NCBI RefSeq assembly: GCF_963668515.1
Contig: NZ_OY764865.1
Location: 62,001 to 126,000 of the forward strand
Length of the DNA: 64,000 nucleotides
Reading direction: 5' to 3'
DNA from: an uncultured Ilyobacter sp.
GTDB taxonomy: Bacteria > Fusobacteriota > Fusobacteriia > Fusobacteriales > Fusobacteriaceae
Of the stretch, positions 16,090-25,786 are shown piece after piece. The notes under the pieces were generated by a model. The model did no database searches. It saw nothing but the letters and a program-made list of their open reading frames with translations, and was not told the origin of the DNA. How positions within the stretch are numbered: position 1 is the stretch's first letter; the number at the start of each line of letters is the position of its first letter. The position numbers were made by a program, and so were the translations under genes.

Positions 16090-17466
16090 TTACCCTATCT
16101 CTATACCATTTTTTTTGATTACATCCCATACAGGACTGTTTACAGTCACATCAATTTCCTTTGCAAAATTAAGAGCACCTTCATATCCTGCCAGAGGATG
16201 CTTTCTTGCATGGTTATGATCGATGAAACCTATACCCAGCTTATATGCCAGAGGTCTTTCCTTTACCCCTCCCACTAGAATATCAGCTCCTTTTTCACGC
16301 ATAAATCTCTCTAATTCACTTGGGTTTGCATCATCTAAAATAACTGTATTTTCATCTGCAAGTTTCCTTATAATTTCATACTCTTCCGGTCTTCCAGTCT
16401 GAGATCCTATCATAACTGGATTTATCCCTAGATCTCTGAACTGTTTTATAAGAGATATGGCCTTAAATCCCCCTCCTACATATATTGCAACCTTTTTACC
16501 CACAAACTTTTTTCTGTAGGGCTTCAATTTTTCAAGCGTCTCTTTTTCCATTCTCTTTATGAATTCTTCTGTCTTCTTTATCACCTGAAAATCTCCAAGA
16601 GTGTAAGCTATGGATCTTAATGATATCCTGATATCTTCAAGGCCGAAAAAACTTACCTTGGTATATGGAGTCCCATATTTTTCCTGTAGTTTATTAGCCA
16701 AAGATGTCATAGAACCTGCACACTGGACCACGTTAAACAGTGCATTTGGAGATTTTGTCAACTGCTCATAATTGGAGTCTCCTGCAAATTGTGCCACTAC
16801 ATCGATTCCTATCTCCTTAAAATATCCATTCATTATCCAGAATTCTCCTGCAAGGTTGAAGTCTCCCAAGAAGTTAATTCCCTTCTTTTCTTCATTAACC
16901 TTACCATCCATTTCTAATATTTTCAGGATAGCATCTCCTGCTGCCTTATAACCGGCTGATTTACTTCCCACAAATCCAGATGATTCTACAGGAATTATTC
17001 TTATACCATGTTTTGCTTCAGCAGCCTTACATACAGCCTTAAGGTCATCTCCTATTACTCCCACAACACATGTTGAATATACAAATATAAGTTTAGGACT
17101 CTTTAATTCCATTATTTCATCTATTGAAGCAGTAAGTTTCTTCTCTCCTCCAAAGATAATATCTTTTTCCCTGAGATCCGTTGAATAACTGTTTCTATAT
17201 TCTTCAGATCCACTGCTCAGACTTCCTCTTATGTCAAAGGTGTAGGCGGCACATCCTATGGGACCATGCACCAGATGCACTGCATCTGTTATGGGATTTA
17301 ATACTACTCTGGCTCCGCAATATACGCAGGCTCTCTGACTTACAGCTCCTGCTGCACTTTGAGAATCACACTTTATTTTTTTCCCTTTGTCTTTTTTGTT
17401 GCAGACAATAAAATCTTTTCTTTCTTCTATTAGTGCTAAGTTTCCATCTATAGTTTTTTTATCCAT
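16090..17466 (-). CDS. nifE: FeMo-cofactor scaffold subunit NifE
   Basis: The alpha-like subunit of NifEN, homologous to NifD, on which NifB-co is matured with Mo and homocitrate. The start is placed at the ATG at 17466 (GAGGTGG five bases upstream) rather than the GTG nine bases earlier. The 458-residue protein has SQRACVYCGARVVLNPITD and VHGPIGCAAYTFDIRG (cluster Cys region), FGGEKKL, and VYSTCVVGVIGDD with the third Cys. It is separated from nifK by about 120 bp containing a long hairpin, which may set a lower level of scaffold than of NifDK. Confidence 0.95.
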   Translation of the reverse strand: MDKKTIDGNLALIEERKDFIVCNKKDKGKKIKCDSQSAAGAVSQRACVYCGARVVLNPITDAVHLVHGPIGCAAYTFDIRGSLSSGSEEYRNSYSTDLREKDIIFGGEKKLTASIDEIMELKSPKLIFVYSTCVVGVIGDDLKAVCKAAEAKHGIRIIPVESSGFVGSKSAGYKAAGDAILKILEMDGKVNEEKKGINFLGDFNLAGEFWIMNGYFKEIGIDVVAQFAGDSNYEQLTKSPNALFNVVQCAGSMTSLANKLQEKYGTPYTKVSFFGLEDIRISLRSIAYTLGDFQVIKKTEEFIKRMEKETLEKLKPYRKKFVGKKVAIYVGGGFKAISLIKQFRDLGINPVMIGSQTGRPEEYEIIRKLADENTVILDDANPSELERFMREKGADILVGGVKERPLAYKLGIGFIDHNHARKHPLAGYEGALNFAKEIDVTVNSPVWDVIKKNGIEIG

Positions 17467-17549
17467 TTTCCCCACCTCTTTTATAAAACAATTTGATTGA
17501 TATAAAACATCGCCTCTTAAAATTTCAATAAATGATTTACATGAATCAA

Positions 17550-17597
17550 TTTATTTTATCGGGTCATACCTCCTAAAAGGTATGACCCTAAAATAAA
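17550..17597 (-). other. Long stem-loop between nifK and nifE
   Basis: Immediately after the nifK stop, an 11-bp perfect stem (GGGTCATACCT at 17561-17571 with its complement at 17578-17588) has a 6-nt loop. A further 9-bp A/T stem (17550-17558 with 17589-17597) extends it. There is no long T run after it, so it looks more like an mRNA-stabilising or processing structure, or a leaky terminator, than a strong terminator. Confidence 0.7.
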
Positions 17598-17599
17598 AT

Positions 17600-18979
17600 T
17601 TACATTGTTAATTCCATATCTTTGTCTGCTGCATCTCTGTCTTGTCTCTCAAGTAAGGCATCGCTTATTTTTTCCATAAGTCTCATTGCACCTTTATATC
17701 CGACAATTGGGAAATAAGAATGAACAATTCTGTCTAGTATAGGGAATCCAAATCTTACTAGAGGAGTATCCTCTGCTCTGGAAATATACTTCCCATAACT
17801 GTTTCCGATAATCAAGTCAACAGGTTCGTTCTTTATCCATTGATGGAAAAGGAATAAATCTCCTGCGTTCTTATACTTGACTGTTTCTTTATCGATTCCA
17901 GATTCTTCAAGTATTGCTTCTATCTGCTTATCAAAAGATTTTCCAGGTGTTCCTGTAAGCATGAATTTAGGAATCATCCCAAGACTGATTACAAATTCTG
18001 TCATACCTATAACATGGTCAGGATCTCCAAATATAGCAACTGTCTTACCGTGGAACTGATGATGAGTATCAACCATAGTATCTACAAGTTGTCCTCTTTC
18101 TCTTTCTATTTCTGCAGAAACAGGTTTCCCTGTAAGTTTTGTAACTTCCATCAAGAACTCATCTGTAGCCTTTACTCCTAAAGGCATTTTAAGAGTTAAA
18201 GAAGGTACACCGCATTTTTTTTCTAGTCCAGTTGCTCCAGCTTCAGATGCAAAACTTCCCAATGCAATTGTAGCCTTTGCATTTCCACAGTCTTTGATCT
18301 CTTCTACTGTCGTTCCACCATCTGGATACATTTTAAATTTAGAAGTATTTGGAGAATCTACTACTCCTGTAGTATCTGGAAGCATTGTTAATGGTACATC
18401 CATCTTCCCAAGAAGATCTTTTACTTCTTTCATATCTCCAGGATTAACGAAACCAGGTATGATATTTATCTTACCGTTAGCTCCTTTTCCTTCTCCTTCT
18501 GCAAGGTAATCTATTATAGATTTAACCATGTTTGAGAATCCTGTGATGTGAGATCCTACATAACTCGGTGTATTAGTGTGAATTACATGCTTCCCTTCAG
18601 GAATAAGTGCTTTTCCTTCTTGAATAAGAGTAGTAAGGTCATCACCTATAGTCTCACTAAGACATGTTGTATGAACTGCAACTATCTCAGGTTGATAAAT
18701 TGTAAAGATATTTTTAAGAGCTGTTTTTAAGTTGGAACCTCCTCCAAATACAGATGCTCCTTCTGTAAATGAACTTGTAGTCGCAGGAATAGGATCTCTA
18801 AAATGTTTAGTAAGATGCATCCTGTGATATGAACAACATCCCTGTGAACCATGACTGTGAGGCATACATCCATGTATACCAAGTGATGCATACATAGCTC
18901 CGATAGGCTGACAAGTTTTAGCCGGGTTTATGGTTAGGGCTTTTCTTTCTGTTATCTCTTTTGGTGTAAAATCTAACAT
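17600..18979 (-). CDS. nifK: Nitrogenase molybdenum-iron protein beta chain NifK
   Basis: The beta subunit of MoFe protein; with NifD it holds the P-cluster. At 459 residues it is the short form lacking the ~50-residue N-terminal extension of proteobacterial NifK, as in C. pasteurianum. Likely P-cluster cysteines are C23 (KTCQPIGA), C48 (GSQGC) and C106 (HTTCLSE). FGGGSNLKTALKNIF and FPDGGTT-like segments are conserved. Its ATG overlaps the nifD stop by 7 bp (ATGTTAG), with AGGAGGTGA inside the nifD end, giving tight translational coupling for 1:1 synthesis. Confidence 0.97.
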   Translation of the reverse strand: MLDFTPKEITERKALTINPAKTCQPIGAMYASLGIHGCMPHSHGSQGCCSYHRMHLTKHFRDPIPATTSSFTEGASVFGGGSNLKTALKNIFTIYQPEIVAVHTTCLSETIGDDLTTLIQEGKALIPEGKHVIHTNTPSYVGSHITGFSNMVKSIIDYLAEGEGKGANGKINIIPGFVNPGDMKEVKDLLGKMDVPLTMLPDTTGVVDSPNTSKFKMYPDGGTTVEEIKDCGNAKATIALGSFASEAGATGLEKKCGVPSLTLKMPLGVKATDEFLMEVTKLTGKPVSAEIERERGQLVDTMVDTHHQFHGKTVAIFGDPDHVIGMTEFVISLGMIPKFMLTGTPGKSFDKQIEAILEESGIDKETVKYKNAGDLFLFHQWIKNEPVDLIIGNSYGKYISRAEDTPLVRFGFPILDRIVHSYFPIVGYKGAMRLMEKISDALLERQDRDAADKDMELTM

Positions 18980-20577
18980 GCTGCTTCACCTCCTAATTCT
19001 CCTTCTAAAGTAGGGGATTTATCCCAAGGTGGAGTGATATAACTCCATGTAGGTGTAGTAAGACCTGCCGCTACATCCCTTGCAAAAATTACCGCCCCTT
19101 TAAATCCTGCATAAGGTCCACTGTAGTCATATGAGTGAAGTTGCTTAGCTACTACTCCCATTTTATGAGCTACATATTTATCCTTAACTCCAGAACAGAA
19201 TAGATCTGGCTTCAGGAATCTTATCATCTCTTCAGTCTCATAGTGGTTCAAGTCATCAACTAATATAGTTCCATCTTTCATATCGTGTATCATACCTTTG
19301 TAGTCTCCCAATGGCATTTCTTTTTTAAGTTTTTCATATTTTTCAGGAGTAAGATATAACTTATAGTTCTTTTCATCTTTTTCCACTGTGATATTCTCTA
19401 TATTTTTGTTATCTGCATTTGATTTTATGTTAGGTATTACTTTTCTACCTTCATAGTCATCTCTGTGAGCAAATTCATATCCTGCAGCCAATGTTTCTAT
19501 ACCAATCTCAGCTAATAGATTTTGGTAGTGATGTGCTCTTGAAGCTCCTACAAATAAGAAAGCTGTCTTTCCTTCACACTGAGCTTTATATTTTGCAATT
19601 TCATCCTTTATCTCTGCCATCTCTTCTTTTATAACCTGCTCAGTCTTAGCAGTAAGTTCTTCATTATCAAAGAATTTAGCCATATTTCTTAGGGCTTCTA
19701 TTGTTGCACTAAATCCTATAAAGTTAACTTTTAGCCATGGTGTACCATACTTAGTTTCAAGCATGTTTGCCACGTAGTTTATAGATCTATGACATTGTAC
19801 TAAGTTAAGATCTGCCTTGTGAGCATCCTTCATAGTTTCGTAACTTCCGTCACCAGTCATTATCGTAATAACGGTATATCCTATCTTGTCCAGGATTCTT
19901 CCGATTTCCCAACCGTCTCCACCTATATTATATTCCCCTAATATATTTACTTTGTAACCGCTTATCTCTTTTTCCCCTTTACCAATTACATGCTGCATTA
20001 ATGAGTTATTTGCAATATGGTGACCTCCAGATTGGCTGACTCCTTTATATCCTTCACAACTCATTGCGAAAACTGTTATTCCTAATTTTGCCTGCATTCT
20101 TCTTGCCACTGCATGAACATCATCTCCTATAAGTCCCACTGGACATGTTGACGATATTGTCATTGCGTTTGGATTGAAGATTTCAAAAGCTTCTTCACAG
20201 GCCTTTTCAAGCTTTGATTCTCCTCCAAAGACTATGTCACTTTCCTGCATATCTGTTGAGAAGCAGTAATTAAGATAATTTTTACCATCGTCTTCTGCTT
20301 CGGCTTTATTTCTTCTTGTTCCCCAAGCATAATAAGAACATCCTATAGGTCCGTGAACTATATGTACCATATCTTTTAAAGGTCCGATTACAACCCCTTT
20401 ACATCCGGCATAACAACAACCTCTGTTTGTCATTATTCCAGGTACTGTTCTTGTATCTGCTTCTATCTCCTGATCTCCCAATAGGGAATCTTTTACGAAA
20501 ATATGTTTTCTTCTGTTTTTCATGGTCTTTGCCGGGTATTCTTCCAGCATGCCTTTGACTTTATCTTCTAATGCCAT
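18973..20577 (-). CDS. nifD: Nitrogenase molybdenum-iron protein alpha chain NifD
   Basis: The catalytic subunit of Mo-nitrogenase, 534 residues. FeMo-cofactor ligands are Cys262 (NLVQCHRS) and His481 (LHSYDYSGPY). Active-site Gln182 and His186 lie in VSQSGGHH, with Val62 in CKGVV. P-cluster cysteines are C54, C80 and C145. An extra segment of about 50-70 residues (around 370-440, LYLTPEKYEKLKKEMPLG) matches the insertion typical of clostridial NifD. VnfD/AnfD is disfavoured by the absence of a delta-subunit gene and the presence of nifI, nifE and nifN. Ribosome site GGGGGTGGA precedes the ATG. Confidence 0.97.
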   Translation of the reverse strand: MALEDKVKGMLEEYPAKTMKNRRKHIFVKDSLLGDQEIEADTRTVPGIMTNRGCCYAGCKGVVIGPLKDMVHIVHGPIGCSYYAWGTRRNKAEAEDDGKNYLNYCFSTDMQESDIVFGGESKLEKACEEAFEIFNPNAMTISSTCPVGLIGDDVHAVARRMQAKLGITVFAMSCEGYKGVSQSGGHHIANNSLMQHVIGKGEKEISGYKVNILGEYNIGGDGWEIGRILDKIGYTVITIMTGDGSYETMKDAHKADLNLVQCHRSINYVANMLETKYGTPWLKVNFIGFSATIEALRNMAKFFDNEELTAKTEQVIKEEMAEIKDEIAKYKAQCEGKTAFLFVGASRAHHYQNLLAEIGIETLAAGYEFAHRDDYEGRKVIPNIKSNADNKNIENITVEKDEKNYKLYLTPEKYEKLKKEMPLGDYKGMIHDMKDGTILVDDLNHYETEEMIRFLKPDLFCSGVKDKYVAHKMGVVAKQLHSYDYSGPYAGFKGAVIFARDVAAGLTTPTWSYITPPWDKSPTLEGELGGEAAC

Positions 20578-20597
20578 TATTCCACCCCCTATGTTTA

Positions 20598-20978
20598 TTA
20601 AATTGTTCCCTCTCCGGATTCTCCCGTTCTTATTCTGTATGACTCTTCTACAGGCATTACGAATATTTTTCCGTCTCCTGGATTTCCAGTCTTATTTACG
20701 CTTATTATTGTATCTACAACTATTTTTACCTTATCTGAAGGTACAACTATAGTTAAAATTCTTTTATTTATAAGTCTATGACCTTCTGAAACAGCATCTG
20801 CTATTGCAGGAGTTACATCATCCTGTGATGTGATGTTTTTGCAAAGTTCAAATCCAACCTGCTTTTTACCTCTTCCCTTTACAGGACTAGCTGTTATAGA
20901 ATCAATTCCGGCCAGCGATAGAGCTTTCTTTGTCTGGTTAATCATATCTCTTCTAATTACTGCCATAACTTCTTTCAT
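20598..20978 (-). CDS. nifI2: PII-like nitrogenase regulator NifI2
   Basis: A 126-residue GlnB/PII-family protein: MKEVMAVIRRDMINQTKKAL, then IDSITASPVKGRGKKQ, and a GDGKIFVMPVEESYRIRTGE C-terminal signature. Located between nifI1 and nifD as in methanogens and clostridia, where a NifI1-NifI2 complex binds NifDK and blocks Fe-protein docking when nitrogen is sufficient, relieved by 2-oxoglutarate. The T-loop lacks the uridylylation-site Tyr context of GlnB, consistent with the NifI class. Confidence 0.94.
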   Translation of the reverse strand: MKEVMAVIRRDMINQTKKALSLAGIDSITASPVKGRGKKQVGFELCKNITSQDDVTPAIADAVSEGHRLINKRILTIVVPSDKVKIVVDTIISVNKTGNPGDGKIFVMPVEESYRIRTGESGEGTI

Positions 20979-21029
20979 TATCTATCCCCCTCCTCTCTAA
21001 TAATCACTTTACTTAAAATATGTTTTCTA

Positions 21030-21359
21030 TTAAAGAGCACTGGATCCGCTGCTTATTGTATAAGCTTCTTCTACATCACTCACAAATATTTTACCGTCAC
21101 CAAAGGCTCCAGCCTGTCCTGTTTTTGCTATTTTCATGATTATACTGATAGCATCTGCCTTATCAATCTCATCTTTTACAACCATCATTATCATCTCTTT
21201 TGGCAGCTGGTCATAATGTACATCTCCTACTTTTACTCCTCTTTGTTTTCCTCTACCTGCTACCTCTATCTTTGTAACAGCTGGAAATCCTGCATCATTA
21301 AGTTCAGATAATACTTCAACCACCTTTTCAGGTCTAACTATTGCTCTTATTAGTTTCAT
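21030..21359 (-). CDS. nifI1: PII-like nitrogenase regulator NifI1
   Basis: A 109-residue PII-family protein: MKLIRAIVRPEKVVEVLSEL, AGFPAVTKIEVAGRGKQRGVKVG, and GAFGDGKIFVSDVEEAYTISSG, with the GDGKIFV PII signature. Directly downstream of nifH (36 bp), the conserved nifI1 position. It partners NifI2 in post-translational control of nitrogenase by ammonia. The shorter T-loop region separates it from GlnB/GlnK; no amtB gene is adjacent. Confidence 0.95.
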   Translation of the reverse strand: MKLIRAIVRPEKVVEVLSELNDAGFPAVTKIEVAGRGKQRGVKVGDVHYDQLPKEMIMMVVKDEIDKADAISIIMKIAKTGQAGAFGDGKIFVSDVEEAYTISSGSSAL

Positions 21360-21395
21360 TTTATATCCCCCTTTTATGTTTTAGTTTTTTGGTTT

Positions 21396-22571
<1,176 letters not shown>

Positions 22572-22677
22572 AAAAAAAGTCGTACTACTTTCATCTGATC
22601 TTCAGTGAAAGTAAAACGACTTTATATCTTTTCAGGGTATTAAAGAGGAATCTCTTCTTTTTTCTGACAAGATGCCA
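22572..22677 (-). promoter_or_regulatory. Attenuator-like structured RNA, copy 1 (nifH leader)
   Basis: Minus-strand order: arm ATCTTGTCAG (22664-22673), 28 nt containing hairpin AAGAG-ATTC-CTCTT, and arm CTGAAAAGAT (22626-22635). After 2 nt comes a terminator hairpin: AAAGTCGT/ACGACTTT base, TACTTTCA/TGAAAGTA inner stem, T7 tail (22572-22623). It matches copy 2 at 10561-10664 in arm sequence, in the 28-nt and 2-nt spacings, and in a terminator-loop AAGAT that could pair with the first arm. It begins about 45 nt after the predicted transcription start, so it looks like a transcriptional attenuator or riboswitch for the nif operon. Confidence 0.72.
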
Positions 22678-22726
22678 TTTACTTCTTGTATTTATTTTAT
22701 TTATCGCTTCCTTGTTTCTTATTCAT

Positions 22727-22755
22727 AGTATATATCTTGATTTTGGTTTTGTCAA
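22727..22755 (-). promoter_or_regulatory. Near-consensus sigma-70 promoter upstream of nifH leader
   Basis: Minus-strand TTGACA (22750-22755), exactly 17 nt, then TATACT (22727-22732). The predicted start is near 22720, leading straight into the structured RNA. Such a strong promoter on a nif operon implies control after initiation or by a repressor. Confidence 0.82.
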
Positions 22756-22911
22756 TTTTTTTTTATTTTTTATTTGTCAGATTTCAACCAATCCTATATT
22801 TTATCCGGGGTTAATAAATAAAATTTTTTCTTCTGCCAAGATATTTTTGTGTGAACTGTGCATGTATTTAGTTTGATTCAGATCAATACCAAGAGTATAT
22901 CTCTAGCTTTT

Positions 22912-23610
22912 TTAGTTGTCATTTTTTTTATTTTTCTCTCTGTTTCTTTCAGCCTGGGTTTTACTGAGATAAAAGGGCTCTAGCTGAAAAACATTGTCCT
23001 CAGGCATATCAAAGCAAATTTCAGCCATCACAGAGGCCCTAGGAAGGGACATTGAATTACTTGTAAAAAAACATTTGTCCCTCATTATATCCTTTATCAG
23101 TTCCCTATAGTGTATACTCCCATCACCTAAGAACAGTACCTCTTCACCTCTATACCCCTCTAGAATGTTCCCAAGTTCTCCGTCCATGTAGTCGGTTTTT
23201 CTCTCTAGCCTGTCCTCGGCATCATAGCCATACTCTGCATAATAGACTCTTTCTTTCCTTGCATCTATCAAGGAAATTATCCTCTTCGAAGTATGAGGAG
23301 CAAGATTTGCTATTGCATCTAACTCATTTAGCCCCACCAGGGGTACTTTTAGTGAATAAGCTAGCCCCTTTGCAGTACCTACTCCCACTCTTATCCCTGT
23401 AAAAGACCCAGGTCCTATACTTACAGCTATTCTTTCTACATCTTTTATACTGTTTCCCGAAAGCTCAAAAAGAGCATCTATGGCACTCATCACAGTATCA
23501 GAGTGATTTAGATTCACATTTAGATTCAGTTCGGCAACAAGGCCCTTTTCCTTATGATACAAAGCCACTGTTCCGGACTTTGTAGATGTATCAATTGCTA
23601 AAGCCAACAT
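22912..23610 (-). CDS. tsaB: tRNA threonylcarbamoyladenosine biosynthesis protein TsaB
   Basis: A 232-residue ASKHA-fold protein that partners TsaD in t6A37 formation on ANN-decoding tRNAs. The N-terminus MLALAIDTSTKSGTVALYH is typical, followed by LNLNVNLNHSDTVMSAIDALF and VSIGPGSFTGIRVGVGTAKGLA, the TsaB signature. It overlaps the tsaE 3' end by 20 bp and follows it in the tsaE-tsaB pair. TsaD and TsaC are not in the window. About 150 bp separate its stop from the nif promoter. Confidence 0.95.
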   Translation of the reverse strand: MLALAIDTSTKSGTVALYHKEKGLVAELNLNVNLNHSDTVMSAIDALFELSGNSIKDVERIAVSIGPGSFTGIRVGVGTAKGLAYSLKVPLVGLNELDAIANLAPHTSKRIISLIDARKERVYYAEYGYDAEDRLERKTDYMDGELGNILEGYRGEEVLFLGDGSIHYRELIKDIMRDKCFFTSNSMSLPRASVMAEICFDMPEDNVFQLEPFYLSKTQAERNREKNKKNDN

Positions 23611-24055
23611 ATTTAAACAACTCTCTTTCTCTTTCTGAGTTTCCTACAAATTTAACAGAGATTTTTCTGCTGTCATCATCGTGATAACAGAGTTTTATCT
23701 CAATATATTCTTTTGGCAGTTCACTCTCTATAATATCTGCCCACTCGATAACAACAAGTCCCCCGTTGTTGAGGTAGTCCTCATACCCCACCTCATATAC
23801 CTCTTCAGAGTCGCTGAGTCTGTACACATCAAAATGGTATAGGGGGAGTCTCCCTCCATGGTGCTCAAGGACATAGTTAAAAGTAGGACTTTTTATATTT
23901 TCCTCTATACCCAGCTCTTTTGCAAGGGTCTTGACAAAGGTTGTTTTTCCTGTCCCCAAATCCCCTATTAGAGCTATAACATCATTTTCCTTTGAAAAAT
24001 CTGCCAGGTCCACTGCCAGTTTATCAAGTTCTTCAAATGAAAGTATTTTTTCCAT
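23591..24055 (-). CDS. tsaE: tRNA threonylcarbamoyladenosine biosynthesis ATPase TsaE
   Basis: A 154-residue P-loop ATPase required to recycle the TsaBD complex in t6A synthesis. Walker A is GDLGTGKTTF near residues 32-41. The SPTFNYVLEHHGG region, HFDVYRL and the VVIEWAD Walker-B-like motif are the TsaE/YjeE signature. It is followed by tsaB with a 20-bp overlap and preceded by rfaE2 with a 14-bp gap, indicating one operon. Confidence 0.95.
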   Translation of the reverse strand: MEKILSFEELDKLAVDLADFSKENDVIALIGDLGTGKTTFVKTLAKELGIEENIKSPTFNYVLEHHGGRLPLYHFDVYRLSDSEEVYEVGYEDYLNNGGLVVIEWADIIESELPKEYIEIKLCYHDDDSRKISVKFVGNSERERELFKYVGFSN

Positions 24056-24069
24056 CCATCTCTCCTCTG

Positions 24070-24546
24070 CTACTGTTTATCCATGATTTTATTTACGACA
24101 TTGCTGGTAGATTTACCATCTACAAGAGTTAATATCCTTACCTCTCCTCCGTTTCTTTCCACTACCTCTGTCTCAGGAAGATCTTCTTTTTTATAGTCTC
24201 CCCCCTTTACATGGATAGAGGGTTTTATCTCCTCTATTATCTCAACAGGAGTATCCTCAGTGAAAATCACAGCATAGTCCACAGCCTTTAGCCCGGTCAG
24301 CATCTCTGCCCTGTCTTCCTCTGAGTTTATTGGTCTTGTGGGACCCTTTAGCCTTCTTACCGATTCATCTGAGTTCACACCTACGATCAGAATATCCCCC
24401 TGATCCTTTGCTTCATTGAGATATCTCAGGTGTCCTACATGTAATATATCAAAGCAGCCGTTTGTAAATACAGCTTTCTTTCCATCTTTTTTTATTTTGC
24501 AGACCAATTCTGCTGCCTCTTTTCTGTCTAATACTCTCTTCACCAA
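24070..24546 (-). CDS. rfaE2: D-glycero-beta-D-manno-heptose 1-phosphate adenylyltransferase
   Basis: A cytidylyltransferase-fold enzyme, equal to the C-terminal half of HldE, that makes ADP-heptose for LPS inner core. Motifs are TNGCFDILHVGHLRYLN (HxGH nucleotide-binding), GVNSDESVRRLKGPTRP and INSEEDRAEML; VKGGDY and EVVERNGGEVR complete the family. No ATG start exists. The TTG at 24546 (GTG follows it) comes 6-8 bases after an AAGGGTG-like site and overlaps the NUDIX end less than upstream TTGs. It supports a heptose-containing LPS, hence a diderm cell. Product about 158 residues. Confidence 0.88.
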   Translation of the reverse strand: MVKRVLDRKEAAELVCKIKKDGKKAVFTNGCFDILHVGHLRYLNEAKDQGDILIVGVNSDESVRRLKGPTRPINSEEDRAEMLTGLKAVDYAVIFTEDTPVEIIEEIKPSIHVKGGDYKKEDLPETEVVERNGGEVRILTLVDGKSTSNVVNKIMDKQ

Positions 24547-24577
24547 TAGTTCACACCCTTTATATCTTTTAATTATT

Positions 24578-25255
24578 TTACAATATCCCCATAGATTTCT
24601 CAACTTCAATTTCTCTTAGCATATTTGTTACTTCTATTATTATCTCAGCTGTGATACCCCAGATAGCTTCTCCGTCATAGCTGTAAAAATATACCTGTCT
24701 CGGCTTTCCTTCCCACGGTTTAAAATACCTTTCAGGAAGCCCTAGCTCCTTTGCAGGAAACTCTTTCACCACACCGTTTTCCTCATAATAAGGATGAAAT
24801 TTTATAGTTATCCTCTCTATTCTGGGCTTGTTTTCCATAAAAAACTTCAGTGGAACAAGAAGAAGTCTCTCCACCTCGTCTCTGTTTATTTCAAACTCAT
24901 TTACATCATCTATATCAATTATCCCTGCATAGGACTCTACAATGACTCCTGTGGGAATAATTAAAGTTCCAATCTTGCCCAACACTTTTATTTTCTCCCT
25001 GGAAATTCCAAGTTCCTCCTCAGTTTCCCTTATTGCAGTCTCTAAAAAGCTGATGTCGCTCTCTTCATACTTCCCTCCGGGAAAACTTATCTCTCCTCCC
25101 TGCCTTATGTTCTTAGCCCTCTTTTGAAGAACAAAATATTCCTCTCCGTCTATCTTACAGATCACCGCCATAACAGCGGAATTGAAATACTTATCCCGGG
25201 ATATAATGGTACTGTCTTTATATTCAAGTTTTTTTAAGATCTCACTGTATTCCAT
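24578..25255 (-). CDS. NUDIX hydrolase, CoA-pyrophosphatase-like
   Basis: A 225-residue protein with a Nudix box: FPGGKYEESDISFLETAIRE followed by TEEELGI (metal-binding REtEEEL). The preceding LQKRAKNIRQGGEISFPGG resembles the NUDIX CoA-diphosphatase motif (LLxxR(S/A)xxxRxHxGexxFPGG), suggesting hydrolysis of CoA or related nucleoside diphosphate compounds. It is the first gene of the NUDIX-rfaE2-tsaE-tsaB group. Substrate is inferred, not shown. Confidence 0.85.
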   Translation of the reverse strand: MEYSEILKKLEYKDSTIISRDKYFNSAVMAVICKIDGEEYFVLQKRAKNIRQGGEISFPGGKYEESDISFLETAIRETEEELGISREKIKVLGKIGTLIIPTGVIVESYAGIIDIDDVNEFEINRDEVERLLLVPLKFFMENKPRIERITIKFHPYYEENGVVKEFPAKELGLPERYFKPWEGKPRQVYFYSYDGEAIWGITAEIIIEVTNMLREIEVEKSMGIL

Positions 25256-25406
25256 AGTAAATCCTCCCGAAGTTTATTATAACATTAATATATCTTAAAA
25301 ACTATTTCACTTTTCTTTTTTCCATTTAAATTATTGAATTGATCTGTTCTTCAAAAATTTGAATAGCAAATTTCTATTTGTTCTGCTTTTTATTCGTTTA
25401 TATACA

Positions 25407-25763
25407 TTATTTTTTAATTGATTTTTTATAAAATATGATTTTATCGTTTAATTTTTCTAAACCATTTTTCATGTCGTTTATTTTTATAATAAGATTTTTC
25501 CTATGGTCAACTAGCATACTCATTCTTTCATTCAGAGTAATCTCACCTTTTTCTCTAAGTATTGAATATTTTTTAATTTCTTTTATTGGCATGTTAGTAT
25601 TTTTTAATTTTTTTATAAATTCTATCCATTCTATGTCTTTATCAGAATAACGTCTTTTGTTAATTTCATTTCTATTTGGAGAAATAATACCTTCTTTTTC
25701 ATAGTATCTAAGTGTATGAATACTTAAATTAACCTTTTTTGAAAACTCACCTATTGAATACAA
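25407..25763 (-). CDS. MerR-family transcriptional regulator
   Basis: A 119-residue regulator. The winged-helix DNA-binding part is YSIGEFSKKVNLSIHTLRYYEKEGIISPNR at the N-terminus; a helical dimerisation region follows (MSMLVDHRKNLIIKINDMKNGLEKLNDKI). There is no C-terminal effector domain and no metal-binding Cys, as in YfmP/AdhR-type members. The start is the TTG at 25763, six bases after AGGAGGG. It is divergent from the SDR gene, and the intergenic promoter has the 19-bp spacer and dyad of MerR-controlled promoters, so it probably regulates that gene. Confidence 0.88.
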   Translation of the reverse strand: MYSIGEFSKKVNLSIHTLRYYEKEGIISPNRNEINKRRYSDKDIEWIEFIKKLKNTNMPIKEIKKYSILREKGEITLNERMSMLVDHRKNLIIKINDMKNGLEKLNDKIIFYKKSIKK

Positions 25764-25786
25764 AACAATCCCTCCTAAAAAAATTA

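Noticed and set aside
18973-20577. Vanadium or iron-only nitrogenase alpha chain
   Set aside because: No vnfG/anfG delta subunit, and nifE/N/B/V and modABC are present with the clostridial NifD insertion.
22572-22677. ANTAR-type tandem hairpin or a kink-turn riboswitch
   Set aside because: The hairpin loops are 4-5 nt rather than the hexaloop with A1/G4 needed for ANTAR, and the P1 mismatch does not form a k-turn.
22572-22677. Simple tsaB terminator
   Set aside because: It lies about 235 bp past tsaB, downstream of a strong promoter, and shares its upstream stem with a copy 12 kb away. It may also stop tsaB transcripts, but that does not explain the conserved stem.
22717-22725. Possible leader peptide starting ATGAATAAGAAACAAGG right after the nifH-operon promoter
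   Set aside because: The 9-codon frame (MNKKQGSDK) has no ribosome site and no equivalent before RNA copy 2, so attenuation by a leader peptide is not supported.
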